Below, piece after piece: positions 5,886 to 8,224 of a DNA stretch of 8,224 nucleotides. How positions within the stretch are numbered: position 1 is the stretch's first letter; each line of letters opens with the position of its first letter. This stretch comes from Lysobacterales bacterium (GTDB lineage: Bacteria; Pseudomonadota; Gammaproteobacteria; Xanthomonadales; SZUA-36), in the NCBI GenBank assembly GCA_013213875.1, contig JABSSV010000306.1, forward strand, positions 1 to 8,224, written 5' to 3'. Below the pieces are notes generated by a model, which saw nothing but the letters and a program-made list of their open reading frames with translations, made no database searches and was not told the origin of the DNA. The position numbers and the translations under genes were made by a program.

Positions 5886-6761
5886 TTAGTTACCGGGGTT
5901 CAGCCGGTTCTGCTGTTTCACACGCCATAGCAGGGTCATATGGGGCACGGTCAGCACCGCCAGGCCCACGAATACCAGGCGCAGCAGTGCCTCCTCCCGA
6001 TCCCATTGGGGCTGTGTCTGCGCCAGCAGTAGCGCGCCGATGACGGTCAGTGCGGTCAAGGCAAGGCATACGCCCAGGGTGACACGCCCGGGCATCTGTA
6101 ACTCCCTGAACGAGTCGATCAAATGCCGTGGGCTGTGCAGACCGCAGAAGTACACCACAAAAAAGAGCACTGGTGTCAGCGCCCAGGCCAGCAGCAGCAC
6201 GGTCAGCAGTTCCAGCCCCGCCGGCTGCCGCCGCGCCACACTGATCAGGCCAGCCCCGGCGAGACCGGTCACCACCAGCAGCGCGAGGGGCTGCAGGGCC
6301 GTGGTGAGCCACTGGCCAAAAGTGGCGCTACTGAGTACGCCAAACAGACCGGCAACCTCCTGTGGGTGAAATAGCAAGGGGGCCAGAATCAGTCCGCTGC
6401 CGGCCAGCGCACGGCTCCAGAGTGGTAGCTCGGGCGTCCAGTCATCGGCGAAATGTATGGCTGACATGAGCAGGAACAGCGATAGGGCCAATTCCGGTTG
6501 CCACCACCACAGCAGCAGTGCCAGCGTCAGTTGGAGCACATAGAGTCCGAGGAAACGTGTCATGCCCATGGTGCCGGGTGCCAGACCAGCGGCACGAGCC
6601 AACAGCGGGTCCAGCGCACCATGGGGCAGACCGACCATAACCACCAGCAAGGCAAGCAGTACCAGCTGTAACAGATAGGGGAGTTCGACCCCCAGCAATG
6701 AGGCGGTGGCGATCAGCACACCACCTGCGGCGAAGGCCAGACTGTGCGTGCGGCGCTGCAT
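5886..6761 (-). CDS. blh: Brp/Blh-family beta-carotene 15,15'-dioxygenase (retinal-forming)
   Basis: A 291-residue integral membrane protein of the Brp/Blh family, which cleaves beta-carotene symmetrically into two molecules of retinal using a non-haem iron. The family's His motifs are all present: His47 in GLPHGALD, His103 in AIHFADDW, His209 and His213 in CGLHSPRH, and His274 in TVPHMTLL. The first four are the expected iron ligands, with spacing close to that of characterised marine Blh proteins. Most of the chain is hydrophobic, with about 7-9 spans. It is the last gene of the crtB-crtY-blh operon. Its ATG shares one base with the crtY stop (TGATG), which implies translational coupling, and no separate Shine-Dalgarno is evident. 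The retinal would serve as chromophore for a microbial rhodopsin, which is not in this window. Confidence 0.95.
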   Translation of the reverse strand: MQRRTHSLAFAAGGVLIATASLLGVELPYLLQLVLLALLVVMVGLPHGALDPLLARAAGLAPGTMGMTRFLGLYVLQLTLALLLWWWQPELALSLFLLMSAIHFADDWTPELPLWSRALAGSGLILAPLLFHPQEVAGLFGVLSSATFGQWLTTALQPLALLVVTGLAGAGLISVARRQPAGLELLTVLLLAWALTPVLFFVVYFCGLHSPRHLIDSFRELQMPGRVTLGVCLALTALTVIGALLLAQTQPQWDREEALLRLVFVGLAVLTVPHMTLLWRVKQQNRLNPGN

Positions 6762-7903
6762 CAGGCTCTGCTTGCGCCCATTGCTGCTGGCAGCGCGCGC
6801 AGGAAGGGTGCCTTGGGCAAGGCGGCGGCAACTTTCATAAAGTCTTGCGGACGACCTTCGTCGGACAGGAATCGCAGCAGCGTATCGCTGGCGACGCCGC
6901 CGGCCATGGCCATAAAGAAGGCGGGCGCCCGCTCCGGATACTGCTCAATCACGCGCAGGAAAAGCTGATCGACCCAGCGCCGCCAACGTGGGTCCGGCGG
7001 CTGGGCAATCGGGCGTTGCTTCGTGAGCAGCTGCTCTGCGCAGCGCGCGGCCCAGTGCTGGATGCGCAGGAAAGCATAGCCCGTGGAGGCCCGGGCAGCG
7101 CCGCCAGCCAATCCCGCCTGCAGCAGGCGGCCTGCCGTTTCAGCTGGTGCGGCTACCTGCATGGGAATCATGCCCTGCTCGCGGCGTAGCTCACGAAAGG
7201 CTGTGTTCTGTAAGCGCGCGCGCAGCAGCGCCTGCAGGTCCCGCTCCAGAGCATCCTTGGGCACATGGCGGCCAAAGCGCGTGGCCTCCAGCAGCACATG
7301 ACGCGGGGAGAAGGGCAGCACATAGTTGAAGCGGAAACCGTACTCATCACAGGCCATATCCTCCATAACACCGGCCAGGTCATCGGCAAAACAATCCTGT
7401 TCCGCCACTAATTCCAAACCGATGAAGTGCTGCGCATAGGGTTGGCTGGCCGGAGGCTGGGGGCGCGTATCAATGGCCCATGGTGCGTAAAATTCGCTGT
7501 CGTCACAGCGCACAAGCACCCCGTCCTCCTTGCTCTCAAGGGACCGGACCGAATGTCCCAGGGCCAGTTCAATGGCGGTCTGGGTCTTCAATTTTGAACG
7601 GCTGTCAGCGTAGAAGTTGGCCGCAGGTATACACTGATACTGCAGCCCCTGGGCGCTGCTCAGATCATGCCGTTCGAGGCCCTGGCTGAAACGCCAGGAC
7701 GGCCAGCGTGCACTCACGCAATGGCCGTAGGCGTGTTGCGGTGGCGCCCAAAAGCACCAGGTACGGTCGTTGTGATATTCCGTGCGCTGCTCCAGCAGCA
7801 GCACCCGGAGCTTGCTGTCGCGGCGAATCAACTCATTAGCCAGACTTAGACCGGCGCAGCCGGCGCCCAGAATCAGCAGGTCATGGGTGGCGGAGCGGGG
7901 CAC
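6761..7903 (-). CDS. crtY: Lycopene beta-cyclase, CrtY type
   Basis: A 380-residue flavoprotein of the bacterial CrtY family, which converts lycopene to beta-carotene by forming both beta-ionone rings at the membrane surface. Visible motifs are the N-terminal dinucleotide fold LLILGAGCAGLSLA (GxGxxG, residues 13-18), an acidic strand end LLLEQR, the CrtY signature DRTWCFW (46-52), FIGLEL (160-165), FNYVLPFSP followed by LLEATRF (206-208 EAT, in the place of the EDT found in some CrtY proteins), GGAARASTGYAFLRIQ (267-282) and the C-terminal RFLSDEG...ALPKAPFLRAL block. Length is normal for the family. The start is a GTG, 17 bases past the crtB stop, with only a loose GGCGG upstream. The first residues lead straight into the nucleotide-binding strand, so this start is well placed. 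It lies between crtB and blh in the order of the pathway. Confidence 0.94.
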   Translation of the reverse strand: MPRSATHDLLILGAGCAGLSLANELIRRDSKLRVLLLEQRTEYHNDRTWCFWAPPQHAYGHCVSARWPSWRFSQGLERHDLSSAQGLQYQCIPAANFYADSRSKLKTQTAIELALGHSVRSLESKEDGVLVRCDDSEFYAPWAIDTRPQPPASQPYAQHFIGLELVAEQDCFADDLAGVMEDMACDEYGFRFNYVLPFSPRHVLLEATRFGRHVPKDALERDLQALLRARLQNTAFRELRREQGMIPMQVAAPAETAGRLLQAGLAGGAARASTGYAFLRIQHWAARCAEQLLTKQRPIAQPPDPRWRRWVDQLFLRVIEQYPERAPAFFMAMAGGVASDTLLRFLSDEGRPQDFMKVAAALPKAPFLRALPAAMGASRA

Positions 7904-7920
7904 GCGACAATGCCGCCGGG

Positions 7921-8224
7921 TCAGGGCTGCGAAACGGCCCCGTAAAGGCCATCAAGATGGCGATGAAGGCCCGGCGTGTGCGTGGCATCACGCCGGCGCA
8001 GACCATCTCGGGCAGCGGCGGGAAACTGGCCCAGGGCCAGCAAAGGCTTTTTCCAGCCTGGTACGTAGGCTCGACCACGCCAGCTGGCGCAGTCCTGCCG
8101 GCGCAGTTCCGTACCGATGGCGCGGTAAACCCGTGCCGCCACGCGAATGGCGGTGCGTGCGCGGCCCGGCAGGTAGCGATAGCCAATTGCCGCGCTGCTG
8201 TAGTAGCGGTCTGCCTCGAGCAGC
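7921..8224 (-). CDS. crtB: Phytoene synthase, C-terminal fragment (truncated by window edge)
   Basis: The last 100 residues of a phytoene synthase, which condenses two geranylgeranyl diphosphates head-to-head to phytoene, the first committed carotenoid step. The frame is open to the right edge from base 8223 and ends at TGA 7923-7921. The fragment begins LLEADRYYSSAAIGYRYLP and continues GRARTAIRVAARVYRAIG: the pattern YYxxAxxGxxxLP, then R/AIxxAxxxYxxIG, is the characteristic C-terminal helix pair of squalene/phytoene synthases. SWRGRAYVPGWKKPLLAL then matches the basic segment near the end of CrtB. The Asp-rich catalytic motifs lie in the missing N-terminal part, so activity cannot be judged. 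crtY starts 17 bases after the stop, consistent with one operon. Confidence 0.9.
   Translation of the reverse strand, partial: LLEADRYYSSAAIGYRYLPGRARTAIRVAARVYRAIGTELRRQDCASWRGRAYVPGWKKPLLALGQFPAAARDGLRRRDATHTPGLHRHLDGLYGAVSQP

Noticed and set aside
5892..5908. Inverted repeat ACCGG / CCGGT near the convergent stops as a terminator
   Set aside because: Only 5 pairs around a 7-base loop, no T-run on either strand, and it lies inside the blh C-terminal codons.
7881..8186. 101-residue minus-strand open frame overlapping crtB in another frame
   Set aside because: The adjacent frame contains the phytoene synthase signature and is open to the window edge; this one has no motif.

Overview
The window looks like a chromosomal segment of a GC-rich gammaproteobacterium, probably marine or halophilic. 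That placement rests on the retinal-forming carotenoid cassette at the right end, which is typical of rhodopsin-bearing aquatic bacteria, and on the proteobacterial character of the other genes. No 16S or other strong taxonomic marker is present, so the genus stays open. Coding density is very high. No tRNA, rRNA, CRISPR array, insertion sequence or phage gene was seen, and no gap without a gene exceeds about 40 bases.

There are three blocks. (1) Minus strand, 1-3420: a membrane-anchored alpha/beta hydrolase, then 16 bases later a Lon-like AAA+ serine/lysine protease (GTG start), then 4 bases later the first 14 codons of a probable further gene cut by the left edge. (2) Plus strand, 3461-5883: an exported cyclophilin-type prolyl isomerase, an EamA/DMT-family transporter and an unrecognised membrane protein, spaced 25-31 bases apart and probably co-transcribed. 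Blocks 1 and 2 diverge from a 40-base intergenic region whose one AT-rich element, TATCATA, could act as a -10 in both directions. (3) Minus strand, 5886-8224: the 3' end of phytoene synthase (crtB), lycopene beta-cyclase (crtY) and Brp/Blh beta-carotene cleavage oxygenase (blh). They are 17 bases apart (crtB to crtY) and overlap by 1 base (crtY to blh). Blocks 2 and 3 meet tail to tail with only 2 bases between stop codons.

Block 3 is the coherent pathway: phytoene formation, cyclisation of lycopene to beta-carotene and cleavage of beta-carotene to retinal. The other steps (crtE, crtI) and any rhodopsin using the retinal are not in the window. They would be expected to the right, upstream of crtB, or elsewhere in the genome. 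Blocks 1 and 2 look like envelope and protein-quality functions (protease, hydrolase, periplasmic foldase, transporter) without an obvious pathway link. I found no clear case for a wholly new system. The points most worth a second look are the retinal cassette and its missing partners, the unknown 293-residue membrane protein, the compact symmetric divergent promoter with a possibly leaderless hydrolase mRNA, and the degenerate ATPase motifs in the Lon-like protein.
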